Shown here: piece after piece, positions 1 through 9,382 of the stretch | Layout: each line of letters starts with the position of its first letter | Numbering within the stretch: the stretch's first letter is position 1 | Assembly: GCF_003966125.1 (NCBI RefSeq) | Contig: NZ_RXMA01000020.1 | Location: forward strand, 1-64,000 | DNA: 64,000 nt | Reading direction: 5' to 3' | DNA from: Azospirillum griseum | GTDB lineage: Bacteria > Pseudomonadota > Alphaproteobacteria > Azospirillales > Azospirillaceae | The notes under the pieces: generated by a model | Told to the model about the DNA's origin: nothing | Seen by the model: the letters and a program-made list of their open reading frames with translations, nothing else | The model's database searches: none | Program-made: the position numbers and the translations under genes

Positions 1-2
1 AC

Positions 3-371
3 GCCATCCATCCGGTGGCGGGCCGCATGCCCGGCCACATGAACGTGCTGCTGGCCGAAGCCAACGTCCCCTACGACGAGGTGTTCGAACTGGAGGACAT
101 CAACCGCGACTTCGGCTCGGCGGACGTCGCCTTCGTCATCGGCGCCAACGACGTGACCAACCCGGCGGCCAAGACCGACCCGGCCTCGCCCATCTTCGGC
201 ATGCCGATCCTGGACGTGGAAAAGGCCAAAACCGTCTTCTTCATCAAGCGCGGCATGGCCGCCGGCTACGCCGGTGTCGAAAACGAGCTGTTCTTCCGAC
301 CCAACACCATGATGCTCTTCGGCGACGCCAAAAAAGTCACCGAAGAGGTCGTCAAGGCCATGGAAGGATAG
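3..371 (+). CDS. pntB: NAD(P) transhydrogenase subunit beta, C-terminal part (partial)
   Basis: This is the end of the membrane transhydrogenase beta subunit, which couples proton movement to hydride transfer between NADH and NADP+. Only the cytoplasmic NADP(H)-binding domain (dIII) is in the window, and the gene enters from the left edge in frame from base 3. The visible protein carries the family's motifs: [18 protein letters not shown], then [12 protein letters not shown], and the near-terminal [16 protein letters not shown]. The C-terminal length after these motifs is normal, so the end is intact. A strong hairpin terminator follows within 40 bases, so pntB is probably the last gene of its operon. 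Confidence 0.96.
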   Translation, partial: AIHPVAGRMPGHMNVLLAEANVPYDEVFELEDINRDFGSADVAFVIGANDVTNPAAKTDPASPIFGMPILDVEKAKTVFFIKRGMAAGYAGVENELFFRPNTMMLFGDAKKVTEEVVKAMEG

Positions 372-402
372 AAAAAGGAAAACAAAATTTTTCGAAGTGT
401 GT

Positions 403-435
403 GGGCGGGATGAAAATCCCGCCCAGATCTTTTTT
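403..435 (+). terminator. Rho-independent terminator after pntB
   Basis: A perfect 8-bp stem (GGGCGGGA / TCCCGCCC) with a 6-base loop is followed by AGATCTTTTTTG. It lies 31 bases past the pntB stop. The roughly 125 bases beyond it are AT-rich and probably hold the promoter of the next gene. Confidence 0.85.
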
Positions 436-559
436 GAAGGAAAATACAAAATTATTCATAAAAATTAAACACAATACTATTTGATAAGTGAAAGTTTCTT
501 ATGATATTTGTTGAGTGTCTTCAAGGTTATGTCCGTTTTGTTTTTGGTGCTGAGGAAAG

Positions 560-2638
560 ATGTTCTCTGGTCTTGTGTCAAAATTTTTCTCCAACGAACG
601 CGATGGCGTCATCGGCGTTGGGAATGGTCCGTCGATTGACCATCCCCTCGCCCCCGCGCGACCCGACCAAGGCGTGGAGACGGATCCGATGATCCGGGTT
701 GTGCACACAACCCTTGCGGAGATGAGCGCGGGGCAGGGCGATGCGCATGGAACGGGTTGGGATGCGCCCGCTTTGGTGTTGGGTTTTGTGTCGCCGTTTG
801 TTGATTTCCGCGCGGCAACCGCCGCCATCAGAGCGCGCTTTGCGGACGGCACCAAACTCATTGTGATGACGACCGCTGGAGAGCTGTGTTCGTCGGATCG
901 CTGCGGAATTTATGTTCCGTCGCTCGATGGGCGGGACGATGTGGTTCTTCAGATGTTTTCGACGTCCCTGATCTCCGATCTGTCCATTCACACGATTCCC
1001 TTGCTGTGCCAGGACATTCGGAAGGGTCGTCTCACGATGACCCACGAGCAGAGGGTGGACGCCATCCGCGCCCAACTGGACGGCATCGACCCGAGCTTTC
1101 GCATCGACAGCCGCGACACCCTCGCCTTGACCTTCATCGAAGGGTTGTCGGTCAGCGAGAATTACTTGATGGAGGCGGTGTATCAGAGCGGCCGCTTTCC
1201 CGTCCTGTTCCTTGGCGGGTCCGCCGGTGGAACCCTGGACATGCGGGGGACCTCGCTCTTCGATGGTCAGCGCGTGTTGGAAAATCACGCGGTCATCGCC
1301 TTTGCCAGGGTGGCGGATGGAAAGCGGTTTGGCGTGTTCAAAACGCAGAATTTCCGGCGGACGGGCACATCCTTTGCGGTTCTTGAGGCGGATGAAGCCC
1401 AAAGGACGCTGACCAGCGTGTTCGATCCGAAATCGCGAGAGATCGTCAACATCATCGACGCTCTTTGCCTCCGCTTCGGCTGCAAGCCGGATGGCATTGC
1501 CCAACATATGGCCAAACACACATTCGCGATCGAGTTGGATGGGGAGTTGTTTGTCCGCTCCGTGTCGGGAATCGACGTCGAGAATGGGAAGGTCAATTTC
1601 TACTGCGGGGTTCGCGCCGGGGAGGAGCTGTTTCTGGCGGAAGTCACTGACCTGGCCGAACAGACCGACAGGGATTTCCGGGCGTTTCTGGCTGGAAAGC
1701 CGCGACCGCTGGGAGGGGTGCTGTACGATTGCGTGTTGAGACGGCTGAAGAACACCGATGCCCTTCGCCAGATGACGGCGTTCGACGGGTGCAGCGTCGG
1801 CGGCTTTTCCTGCTTTGGCGAATTGATGGGAATCAACAGCAACGAAACGCTCACCTCGGTGTTTTTCTTCGATTGCTCGAGTGGGGAACCGTTTGCGGAC
1901 AAAACCATCGACAATTTCCCGATCTTCTACGGGAAATTCCAATCGTATTTCACCAAGATCCGCCTTCGAAGGATGGAGCTTCTGAATCAGATTCGGCGGC
2001 ATCTGATCCATCATCTGATGGATCAGGTCAATTCAGCAAAGTCGGTTGGTGAATTTGCCGAGATGACCGGGGGGTATTCTGAACGCATAGACCGGATGCT
2101 GACGGTGGTACGCTCGGCCCTGAGCAACCACGCCGACAATTTCGAGGGCCACAACCAACGAAAGCTGGAGTTGGCCGCCGAGTTCGAACGCCTGCGCGGG
2201 GTTCTGCGGTCGGTGGAGGGGGTTCTTGCGGTGATTGACAGCATCGCCGGGCAAACCAACCTCCTCGCCTTGAACGCAACGATCGAAGCGGCGCGGGTGG
2301 GCGAGGCGGGCAAGGGCTTTGCCGTGGTCGCGGCGGAGGTGCGGAAGCTTGCCAACGACACCAAGCTGGCACTTGGCAAAACACAGGACGCGATGCTGCG
2401 CATCGGTGCGTCCGTCGATTCGCTGGGCCAGAAGATACAGGACACCGAGGTCCGGTTGGATGATGTGGCGTTGGAGAACGCGACCCTGATTTCCCAGGTG
2501 GACACGGTCCTGTCGGAAATCGATCTGGTGCGCGAGAGCGTGAACACCGTCACGACCAACGTGCGCGGCCAGGCGGACGCCCTGCGCGACACCCAGCAAT
2601 ACGCCGAAAGGCTGAAACTGATCGACGCGCTTCTGTGA
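560..2638 (+). CDS. Soluble chemoreceptor with N-terminal FIST sensor domain
   Basis: The product is a 692-residue protein joining a FIST sensory module to a short methyl-accepting chemotaxis signalling domain. FIST_N spans about residues 66-265 and FIST_C about 285-440. The signalling hairpin follows, with its conserved tip around residues 558-600 ([20 protein letters not shown], then [17 protein letters not shown]). There is no signal peptide, membrane segment or HAMP domain, so it should act in the cytoplasm. FIST domains are predicted to bind small ligands such as amino acids; the ligand here is unknown. The signalling part, about 200 residues, is shorter than in most receptors. An AGGAAAG ribosome site sits just before the ATG at 560. 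It is monocistronic, facing the next gene. Confidence 0.9.
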   Translation: MFSGLVSKFFSNERDGVIGVGNGPSIDHPLAPARPDQGVETDPMIRVVHTTLAEMSAGQGDAHGTGWDAPALVLGFVSPFVDFRAATAAIRARFADGTKLIVMTTAGELCSSDRCGIYVPSLDGRDDVVLQMFSTSLISDLSIHTIPLLCQDIRKGRLTMTHEQRVDAIRAQLDGIDPSFRIDSRDTLALTFIEGLSVSENYLMEAVYQSGRFPVLFLGGSAGGTLDMRGTSLFDGQRVLENHAVIAFARVADGKRFGVFKTQNFRRTGTSFAVLEADEAQRTLTSVFDPKSREIVNIIDALCLRFGCKPDGIAQHMAKHTFAIELDGELFVRSVSGIDVENGKVNFYCGVRAGEELFLAEVTDLAEQTDRDFRAFLAGKPRPLGGVLYDCVLRRLKNTDALRQMTAFDGCSVGGFSCFGELMGINSNETLTSVFFFDCSSGEPFADKTIDNFPIFYGKFQSYFTKIRLRRMELLNQIRRHLIHHLMDQVNSAKSVGEFAEMTGGYSERIDRMLTVVRSALSNHADNFEGHNQRKLELAAEFERLRGVLRSVEGVLAVIDSIAGQTNLLALNATIEAARVGEAGKGFAVVAAEVRKLANDTKLALGKTQDAMLRIGASVDSLGQKIQDTEVRLDDVALENATLISQVDTVLSEIDLVRESVNTVTTNVRGQADALRDTQQYAERLKLIDALL

Positions 2639-2665
2639 GGTCGGCGACCGCCGCGCCCGTCCCGG

Positions 2666-2685
2666 GGGAGGGTGGGGACCCTCCC
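2666..2685. terminator. Hairpin between convergent genes
   Basis: A perfect 8-bp stem (GGGAGGGT / ACCCTCCC) closes on a GGGG loop, between the FIST chemoreceptor and the EF-G-like gene that converges on it. There is no U-tract, so a terminator role is inferred from position only. Confidence 0.4.
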
Positions 2686-2711
2686 TCCACCACGAGGCCC
2701 GCCCGGTGGCC

Positions 2712-4757
2712 TCACTGCGCGGCCAGCGTTTCCCGTCGTTGGTCGATGGCGCGGTCGGCGGCGCGGCCCAGGGCCTCTTGCAGGCGGTCGAAGCGCCAGA
2801 CATAGGTTCCCACGCCCAGCGAGAGGGAGCGCAGCTCGACGATCAGGTCCTGCATCTCGGCCTGGGGCAGGCTGGCTTGCACCTCGTCCCAGCCGGGCCA
2901 GCCGGGACGGGCGTCGAAGCCCATCAGTTGGCCGCGCCGTCCGCTGACCAGCCGCTGGATCTTCGGGGTGAAGTCGCTGGGCACGGCGATGGTGACGGTC
3001 AGCAGCGGTTCCAGCAGAACCGGATCGCAGGCGGGCAGGGCTTCGGCCATCGCCTGCCGGGCCACCGTCTTGAACGCCATGTCGGAGCTGTCCACCGCGT
3101 GGAACTGGCCGCCGGTCAGCGTCACCACCACATCCACCAGCGGGAAGCCCAGCGGGCCGCGCGCCGCCGCCTCGCGGATACCCGCCTCCACCGATCCGAT
3201 GAATTGGCGGGGAACCGCGCCGCCGACGACCGCGTCCTCGAATTGGATCCCCGATCCGCGCGGCAGCGGGCGGATGGCGATCTGGATGTCGGCGAACTGG
3301 CCGTGGCCGCCGGTTTGCCGTTTGAACCGGGCGTGGTGGCTGGTTCCCTTGCGGATGGTTTCGCGGTAGGGGATTTGCGGGGCCACGCCCTTGACCGCCA
3401 CATTGTGCTTGCTGCGCAGCCGGTCCATGGCGATGCGCAGATGGATGTCGCCCTGGCCCCACAGCACCAGTTCGCCGCTGTCCGGCGCGGTTTCCAGAAT
3501 CAGCGACGGATCCTCCTCCGTCAGTTTTTGAATGGCCGAGGACAGCTTCACGTCGTCGTTGCGGTGTTCGGCGTGCAGCGCCAGCCCATGGACCGGGGTG
3601 GGGCGTTCCGGCCAATCCGTTGGTGCGCCGTGGTTGCCGCGCCCGCCGTCGGTCAGGCGGTCGCCGGTGGTGACGCGTTCCAACCGGCCCAACGCCACCA
3701 GATCGCCCGCCTTGGCGCTGGGGATTTTGGTCATCTCATGGCCGAAGGGGCGGAAGATGCCCGACACCCGTTCGCCGCCCAGACTCATGCCGTCCGTGAC
3801 CTCGCCACGCCACACCCGCGCCAGACTGAGCTTTCCGGCGTGGGAGCCGGTGAGCGTCTTGACCACCTGCACGGCGGTGGTCCCGGACGGCGGCGCATCG
3901 ACCCGCGCGGCGGTGACGGCGACCTCCGGCCCCTCGTGGCGCAGCGCCTTCAACAGCCGACGGACGCCGTTGTCGTTTTCCGCCGACCCGAAAAAGACCG
4001 GGACGATCAGGTCGTCGGCCAGCTCGTGCGCCATGCTGTCATAGACCTCGCCGGGGTCGGGGGCCATGTCCTCCAGCAGCTTTTCCAGCAGCGCGTCGTC
4101 GAAATCGGCGATGGATTCCAGCATGGCGCGCCGCGCCTCCCCCTCGTCCGCCTTCAGCGCGTCGGGCAGGGGGACGAGGTTGGACGGCTTGTGCGGGTTG
4201 AAGCGCCACGCCCGTTCGCTGACCAGATCGACCAGCCCGGTGACGGTTCCGCCCTCGCGCATCGGCACCGCGCGCAGCACCAGCTTGCGCGCCGACACCG
4301 CCTGATAGGCGGCGACCACGGCGCGCACGCTCTGGTCGCCCAGCGCGTCGATCTTGTTGATGAACAGGATGTGCGGGATGCGGCGGTCGTCGAGGAATTT
4401 GAACAGCGGGGCCAGCAGAACCGCCTTGTCCGGCGCGGCCTCCGCCACCACCACCGCCACGTCCGCCGCCATCAGCGCGTTCTGGCTTTCGCAGACCAGC
4501 TCGACCGAGCCGGGGCAATCCAGCACCGACCAGCGTTCGCCCAGATAGTCGAAACAGGCGGCGTTGACCTCCGTCGTCATCTTGCGGGCCTTGGCTTCCG
4601 GCGCGCTGTCGCCGACGCTGTTGCCGTCGCGCACGCTGCCCTTGCGGGTGATGGCGCCCGCCGCGAACAGCAGGCTTTCCAGCAGCGTGGTTTTTCCGGC
4701 CAGATAGGGGCCTACCAGCGCCGCGCAGCGCGCCGTTCGAAGGGTGTTGTGGGGCAT
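2712..4757 (-). CDS. Elongation factor G-like translational GTPase
   Basis: The product is a 681-residue paralogue of EF-G. The GTPase motifs are clear near the N-terminus: G1 GPYLAGKT, G3 DCPG and G4 NKID. EF-G type domains II-V follow. It belongs to the EF-G-like (sometimes called EF-G2) branch, whose role is uncertain, rather than to the main fusA, which normally sits with the ribosomal S7/S12 genes. Its G1 box departs from the usual AHIDAGKT form. The start ATG at 4757 leaves 587 non-coding bases to the divergent Cache gene. The very long opposite-strand reading frame over this gene is a GC artefact. Confidence 0.9.
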   Translation of the reverse strand: MPHNTLRTARCAALVGPYLAGKTTLLESLLFAAGAITRKGSVRDGNSVGDSAPEAKARKMTTEVNAACFDYLGERWSVLDCPGSVELVCESQNALMAADVAVVVAEAAPDKAVLLAPLFKFLDDRRIPHILFINKIDALGDQSVRAVVAAYQAVSARKLVLRAVPMREGGTVTGLVDLVSERAWRFNPHKPSNLVPLPDALKADEGEARRAMLESIADFDDALLEKLLEDMAPDPGEVYDSMAHELADDLIVPVFFGSAENDNGVRRLLKALRHEGPEVAVTAARVDAPPSGTTAVQVVKTLTGSHAGKLSLARVWRGEVTDGMSLGGERVSGIFRPFGHEMTKIPSAKAGDLVALGRLERVTTGDRLTDGGRGNHGAPTDWPERPTPVHGLALHAEHRNDDVKLSSAIQKLTEEDPSLILETAPDSGELVLWGQGDIHLRIAMDRLRSKHNVAVKGVAPQIPYRETIRKGTSHHARFKRQTGGHGQFADIQIAIRPLPRGSGIQFEDAVVGGAVPRQFIGSVEAGIREAAARGPLGFPLVDVVVTLTGGQFHAVDSSDMAFKTVARQAMAEALPACDPVLLEPLLTVTIAVPSDFTPKIQRLVSGRRGQLMGFDARPGWPGWDEVQASLPQAEMQDLIVELRSLSLGVGTYVWRFDRLQEALGRAADRAIDQRRETLAAQ

Positions 4758-5344
4758 TCACACCTCCCAAATGGGTTGTTGTGCCGCCGTCGGGTCGCGG
4801 GTCCGGGTCCGATGCCAGACACCGACCGCAAAGGGCGGCCCGTTTCTGTGTCGATACGATCAGACGCAAAAGAATAGGGTGGGGCGATCGACGGGAGCGG
4901 GGGGCGGCGGGATCGCCACGCCAGGGCCGACGGCCAAGCCCACGATCCTGTGATCGTCCGCCCGATTCGCCGCCCTGTCGATGGAAAAAAGCGGCGGCAA
5001 GTCGTCACGGGGCGTTGGAATGCGCCGGATGGTCCTGGTTGATTGTTGCGACGACACGCCGCATTGCGGGCGTGGTGCACCGCCAAACCGGCGCAAATTG
5101 TCACAAATGGTTCATTTTTCAGGATTTGTTGAGGGTTTCGCCGATTGCCTCTTGGGATAGCGATGTTGCTATGTTGCAATGCGGTATGACGAGGACGAAA
5201 TCAGGCCGACAAAATCCTGAAACCTTCTGGTAGTACCTGTGCCCATAAGAAGCGCGTCAAGACAGACCAACATCGCTTCAACAACAAAATGGCCCCGCGA
5301 GTCGACAGACTGTGTTCGGGCCGCTTGCTTTGGGGATCATTCGC
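4758..5344. other. Long intergenic region between divergent genes
   Basis: These 587 bases separate the EF-G-like gene from the Cache gene. No reading frame here looks like a protein. The right-hand part, from about 5090, is clearly more AT-rich than the surroundings and probably holds the promoter of the Cache gene. I see no tRNA or riboswitch-like fold. A small RNA cannot be excluded from sequence alone. Confidence 0.5.
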
Positions 5345-5809
5345 ATGCGTGCAGTGCTTCGTTTTCTAATGATTGGTTTGGTTGCTTTGGGGTTTGCCGG
5401 GGCTGCTCAGGCGCAAACCGCCAAGCCGACGCAGGATGACGCCAAGGCACTGGCCCTGAAGGCCGCCGATCTGATCGCCGCCAAGGGCTTGGACGCCGCC
5501 GCCGCCGTGTTCAACGTGGATGGTGAGTTCAAGTATGGCGAGATCTATGTGAGTGTCATTGACTTCACCGGCACCTGGAAGGTCTACCCGCAGCGCCCGG
5601 CCGGGGTGGGGCAGAGTGTCATCAATCTTGTTGATTCTGATGGCCGTTTCATCGTTAAGGATATTTTGGCGGTGGCCAAGGACAAGGGTGAGGGCTGGGT
5701 TGAGTATCGCTGGAAGAACCCGGCCAGCAACAAGATCGAGCCGAAGATCACCTATGTGAAGCGCGTTCCCAACCAGGACCTCGTCGCCTACGTCGGCGTT
5801 TACAAGTAA
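5345..5809 (+). CDS. Secreted single-Cache domain protein
   Basis: This 154-residue protein has a typical signal peptide ending at AQA around residue 23, then a compact single Cache domain. Visible features are a helix with DDAKALALKAADLIAAKG, GEFKYGEIYVSVIDFTG, and a closing pattern of PKITYVKRVP and VAYVGVYK. Proteins of this type sit in the periplasm and bind small ligands, or are made as free versions of chemoreceptor sensor domains. I chose the ATG at 5345 because it gives a clean signal peptide and has TGGGGAT upstream; an upstream GTG at 5312 would spoil it. A membrane chemoreceptor gene follows 99 bases later on the same strand, so the two may work together. Confidence 0.85.
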   Translation: MRAVLRFLMIGLVALGFAGAAQAQTAKPTQDDAKALALKAADLIAAKGLDAAAAVFNVDGEFKYGEIYVSVIDFTGTWKVYPQRPAGVGQSVINLVDSDGRFIVKDILAVAKDKGEGWVEYRWKNPASNKIEPKITYVKRVPNQDLVAYVGVYK

Positions 5810-5908
5810 CGGGGCGGTCGTCATCGGGCGGGGCGGCGGCGTGTGGGGCCGCCGCCCGGCGCGGCGTTTGTGGGCTGGTTTTGCGGGCTGGTTTTTGGGG
5901 GGTGTGCG

Positions 5909-7621
5909 ATGAAGGGTGGCGTTTTGGGGCGTCTGGCCGGGCTGTCGGTGGCGGCGCGCGTCTTCGTGGCCCCCCTGATGGGGATCGTGCTGACCGTTGG
6001 GGCTTTGGTTCTGGCGGATCGTCAGGCCGATCAGTCGGTGTCGGCGGTGGACAGCATCCACCGGTCGGCGGCGGAGCGGCGCGGGCAGATCGACCGGCTG
6101 GTCGCCACCGCCTACGTCATCCACAGCGACGTGTCGCGCCACCTCGCCCTGTCGGGGTCGGGGATCGAGGACGCCAAGCTGCAACAGATGCGCGACGCCA
6201 TCGCCCGCAACACCAAACAGGCGCGCGGCGTGATCGACGCCCTGCGCGCCATGCCGCTGACCGATGCGGAGCGCGCGATGCTGGCCGACGTGTCGGCCCG
6301 TGTGGACGCCTACGCCAAGGCGGTGGACGAGATGAACCAGATGGCCGCCATCGACCGTCTGATCGGCATCCCGATGATGGCCCACACCGACGACCAGTTC
6401 AAAGCGCTGACCGACCGCATCGTCGCGGTGCAGGACGCCATCGGCCAATCCACCGCCAAGGCCATTGAGGACACGCGGGTGGACGCGGAGGCCGCGCGCG
6501 ACCGCTTCGCCCTGGTGATGGCCGGGTTGCTGGTGGCGATGATGGCGGGCGGGCTGGTGCTGGCGCGTTCGATCACCCGGCCGCTGCAAGACCTGTCGCA
6601 GACCACCACCGATCTGGCGGCGGGCAAGCTGGACGGCGTCATCGACGGCGCGTGGATGAAGAACGAGATCGGGGCGATGGCCCGCGCGCTGGAGGTGTTC
6701 CAGACCAACGCCCGCGAGGTCGAACGGCTGACCGCCGAGCAGGCCCGGCAAAAGGCCCAGGCCGAAGAGGAAAAGCGCCGCGCCATCCACGCGCTGGCCG
6801 ATCTGTTCGAGGCCCGTGTCAGCGAGGTGGTGCAGCAGGTCGGATCCGGTGCCCATCAGGTGCGCGGCAACGCGGCGGGGATGCTGGAGCGCGCGACCAG
6901 CGCGAACCGGCAGGCCGCCACCGTCGCCGCCGCCAGCCAGCAGGCCGGGGCCAGCGTGCAGACCGCCGCCGCCGCCACCGAACAGATGTCGGCGTCGATC
7001 ACCGAAATCGGCTCGCAGGTCCGCCGCTCCTTCGACATGGTGCGCGGGGCCGTGCGCGCGGTGGAGGAGACCAACGGCCATGTGCTGGGCCTGTCCGACG
7101 CCGCCAACCGCATTGGCGAGATCGTCGGCCTGATCAACGCCATCGCCGCCCAAACCAACCTGCTGGCGCTGAACGCCACCATCGAGGCGGCGCGCGCGGG
7201 CGAGGCGGGCAAGGGATTCGCCGTGGTGGCCAGCGAGGTCAAGAATCTGGCCAACCAGACCGCCAAGGCGACGGAGGACATCGGCGCGCAGATCGCCACC
7301 ATGCAGCAGGTGACGGATTCGGCGGTGTCGGCGATCAAGGGGGTGGGCGACACCGTGGTGTCGATCGACGAGATCGTCGGTTCGATCGCCACGGCGATGG
7401 ATCAGCAATCCGCCGCCACCCGCGAAATCACCCGCAGCGTCCAGGAGGCCGCGAGCGGCACGACGGAGGTGTCGCAGACCATCACCAGCGTGTCGACCAG
7501 CGCCGGGGAAACCGGGGTCGCGGCGGGCGAGGTGCTGCGCGCGGCGGAGCTGCTGGACGGGCAGGCGGTGGCCCTGAACCGCGAGGTGAAGGACTTCATC
7601 GGTCGTCTGCGCCAGGGCTGA
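5909..7621 (+). CDS. Methyl-accepting chemotaxis protein
   Basis: This 570-residue transmembrane chemoreceptor has TM1 at about residues 16-37, a helical periplasmic sensor of about 160 residues (four-helix-bundle type), TM2 at about 200-220 and a HAMP domain at 220-272. A full signalling domain with the tip [20 protein letters not shown] follows. It should feed the CheA/CheW array. The start was set at the ATG at 5909, after GGGGGGTG; an upstream GTG at 5843 would add a proline- and glycine-rich leader. No C-terminal CheR-tethering pentapeptide is evident. The ligand is unknown, but the secreted Cache protein just upstream is a possible partner. Confidence 0.92.
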   Translation: MKGGVLGRLAGLSVAARVFVAPLMGIVLTVGALVLADRQADQSVSAVDSIHRSAAERRGQIDRLVATAYVIHSDVSRHLALSGSGIEDAKLQQMRDAIARNTKQARGVIDALRAMPLTDAERAMLADVSARVDAYAKAVDEMNQMAAIDRLIGIPMMAHTDDQFKALTDRIVAVQDAIGQSTAKAIEDTRVDAEAARDRFALVMAGLLVAMMAGGLVLARSITRPLQDLSQTTTDLAAGKLDGVIDGAWMKNEIGAMARALEVFQTNAREVERLTAEQARQKAQAEEEKRRAIHALADLFEARVSEVVQQVGSGAHQVRGNAAGMLERATSANRQAATVAAASQQAGASVQTAAAATEQMSASITEIGSQVRRSFDMVRGAVRAVEETNGHVLGLSDAANRIGEIVGLINAIAAQTNLLALNATIEAARAGEAGKGFAVVASEVKNLANQTAKATEDIGAQIATMQQVTDSAVSAIKGVGDTVVSIDEIVGSIATAMDQQSAATREITRSVQEAASGTTEVSQTITSVSTSAGETGVAAGEVLRAAELLDGQAVALNREVKDFIGRLRQG

Positions 7622-7660
7622 CGGGCCAGGGTTGATGGGCCAGGGTTGACGGGGCAAGGT
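7619..7660 (+). repeat. Three tandem 14-bp repeats
   Basis: Three adjacent units, TGACGGGCCAGGGT, TGATGGGCCAGGGT and TGACGGGGCAAGGT, start in the stop codon of the chemoreceptor gene. A fourth unit has decayed. They do not look like a protein-binding site; slippage duplication is the likely origin. Confidence 0.8.
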
Positions 7661-7828
7661 TGAGCGGTGGTGTGACGGGCGTGGCTTGACGGGCGCGCGC
7701 CGGGCTGGTCAAAAACGTCGCAGCGGGTGGTTTTCGCCCGCCGCACCCCTTGACCCGCCAGGGCTGCGCACAAGCTGTTGTCGAACCCGCAGACACGACA
7801 CCGAAACGAAAGACAGGGGCATCGCCCA

Positions 7829-8296
7829 ATGAAGATCGACATCGGAATTTCCGCCGACGACCGCAAGGCCATCACCGAGGGGCTGAGCCGCGTCCTGGCC
7901 GATACCTTCGCGCTCTATCTGAAGACCCACTCGTTCCACTGGAACGTGACCGGGCCGATGTTCAACACCCTGCACACCATGTTCATGACGCAGTACACGG
8001 AGCTGTGGACCGCGCTGGACGAGGTGGCCGAACGCATCCGCGCCCTGGGGCATCCGGCTCCGGGCAGCTTCAGCCAGTTCGGCGCGCTTGCCTCGATCAC
8101 CGAGGAAGCGGGCGTCCCCAAGGCCGACGACATGATCCGCCAGTTGGTGGAGGGCCATGAGGCCGCCGCCCGCACCATCCGCGCCGTGTTCAAGGCGGCC
8201 GAGTCGGCCAACGACCAGCCCACCGCCGATCTGCTGACCCAGCGCCTGCAAATCCACGAAAAGACCGCCTGGATGCTGCGCAGCCTGCTGGAATAG
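7829..8296 (+). CDS. dps: Dps-family ferritin-like DNA-protection protein
   Basis: This 155-residue Dps/ferritin-like protein oxidises Fe(II), usually with hydrogen peroxide, and stores it in a 12-subunit shell, protecting DNA. The intersubunit ferroxidase signature is present: [10 protein letters not shown] (His positions in helix A), followed by [19 protein letters not shown] (acidic ligands of helix B). The length is normal for the family. The ATG at 7829 is the natural start; the upstream extension lacks family similarity. A strong bidirectional terminator follows. No OxyR or Fur site was recognised by eye. Confidence 0.93.
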   Translation: MKIDIGISADDRKAITEGLSRVLADTFALYLKTHSFHWNVTGPMFNTLHTMFMTQYTELWTALDEVAERIRALGHPAPGSFSQFGALASITEEAGVPKADDMIRQLVEGHEAAARTIRAVFKAAESANDQPTADLLTQRLQIHEKTAWMLRSLLE

Positions 8297-8324
8297 TCGG
8301 CACGGCGTTTCAACCGCCCCCACA

Positions 8325-8370
8325 ACGAAACCGCCGCCGGGAGCGATCCCGGCGGCGGTTTCGTTTGGTC
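8325..8370. terminator. Bidirectional terminator between dps and trxB
   Basis: A perfect 18-bp stem (ACGAAACCGCCGCCGGGA and its complement) closes on a GCGA tetraloop. Its ends read as an A-rich and a T-rich flank, so it can stop transcription from both converging genes. Confidence 0.9.
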
Positions 8371-8392
8371 TTCCGGCTGTGGCGCGTCGGGC

Positions 8393-9352
8393 TTATTCGT
8401 GGTGGGCAAGCCAGCGTTCGGCTTCCAGCGCGGCCATGCAGCCCATGCCCGCCGCCGTCACCGCCTGGCGATAGACCTTGTCCTTGACGTCGCCCGCCGC
8501 GAAGACGCCGGGGATGTCGGTCGCCGTCGAATCGGGCGCGGTCAGGATGTAGCCCGACTCGTCCATCGCCACCTTGCCCTTGAACACCGAGGTCGCCGGT
8601 TCATGACCGATGGCGACGAAGACACCGGCCACCGGGATGACGCGGCTGTCGCCGGTCTTCACGTTCTTCACGCGCACGCCGGTGACGCCGCGCGGGTTGC
8701 CCAGGCTGCCGTCGCCCTCGCCGACGATCTCCTCCACCGCGCTGTCCCACACCACCTCGATCTTCGGGTGGCGGAACAGGCGGTCCTGCATGATCCGCTC
8801 GGCCCGGAAGCTGTCGCGGCGGTGGATGATCGTCACCTTGGTGGCGTGGTTGGTCAGATACAGCGCCTCTTCCACCGCCGAATTGCCGCCGCCGATGACC
8901 GCGACCTCCTTGCCCCGGAAGAAGAAGCCGTCGCAGGTGGCGCAGGCCGACACGCCGAAGCCGCGATAGATCTCCTCGCTGGAAATCCCCAGCCAGCGGG
9001 CTTGCGCGCCGGTGGCGATGATGACGCTGTCGGCGGTGTAGGTGTCGCCGCTGTCGCCCTTGCAGACGTAGGGGCGCTGGGTGAAATCGACGTCGGTGAT
9101 CAGGTCGAACACCATCTTGGTGCCGACATGCTCGGCCTGCTTCTGCATCTGCTCCATCAGCCACGGCCCTTGGATCGGGTCGGCGAAGCCGGGGAAGTTT
9201 TCCACGTCGGTGGTGATCATCAGCTGGCCGCCCGGCTGCATGCCCTGGACCATGAGCGGCTCCAGGTTGGCGCGCGCGGCGTAGATCGCCGCCGTGTAGC
9301 CCGCCGGACCGGCGCCGATGATGAGAACCTTGCTGTGATGGGTGCTGGGCAT
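8393..9352 (-). CDS. trxB: Thioredoxin-disulfide reductase
   Basis: This 319-residue flavoenzyme passes electrons from NADPH to thioredoxin. It has the N-terminal FAD motif GAGPAGYTAAIYAAR, the redox-active CATC at residues 137-140, the NADPH motif GGGNSAVEEA, and a C-terminal FAD-contact region with GVFAAGDV. The length matches the low-molecular-weight bacterial family. It lies 30 bases downstream of a large unknown gene on the same strand, so the two are probably co-transcribed. Confidence 0.97.
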   Translation of the reverse strand: MPSTHHSKVLIIGAGPAGYTAAIYAARANLEPLMVQGMQPGGQLMITTDVENFPGFADPIQGPWLMEQMQKQAEHVGTKMVFDLITDVDFTQRPYVCKGDSGDTYTADSVIIATGAQARWLGISSEEIYRGFGVSACATCDGFFFRGKEVAVIGGGNSAVEEALYLTNHATKVTIIHRRDSFRAERIMQDRLFRHPKIEVVWDSAVEEIVGEGDGSLGNPRGVTGVRVKNVKTGDSRVIPVAGVFVAIGHEPATSVFKGKVAMDESGYILTAPDSTATDIPGVFAAGDVKDKVYRQAVTAAGMGCMAALEAERWLAHHE

Positions 9353-9382
9353 GGGAACCGTCTCGAAAACAGGAGGGTGGCG

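Noticed and set aside
2706..4877. A 723-codon open frame opposite the EF-G-like gene
   Set aside because: Antisense shadow; the minus strand has clear GTPase motifs.
4860..5096. A 78-codon minus-strand frame in the long intergenic region
   Set aside because: Pro/Arg-rich, no ribosome site and no family; not supported as a gene.
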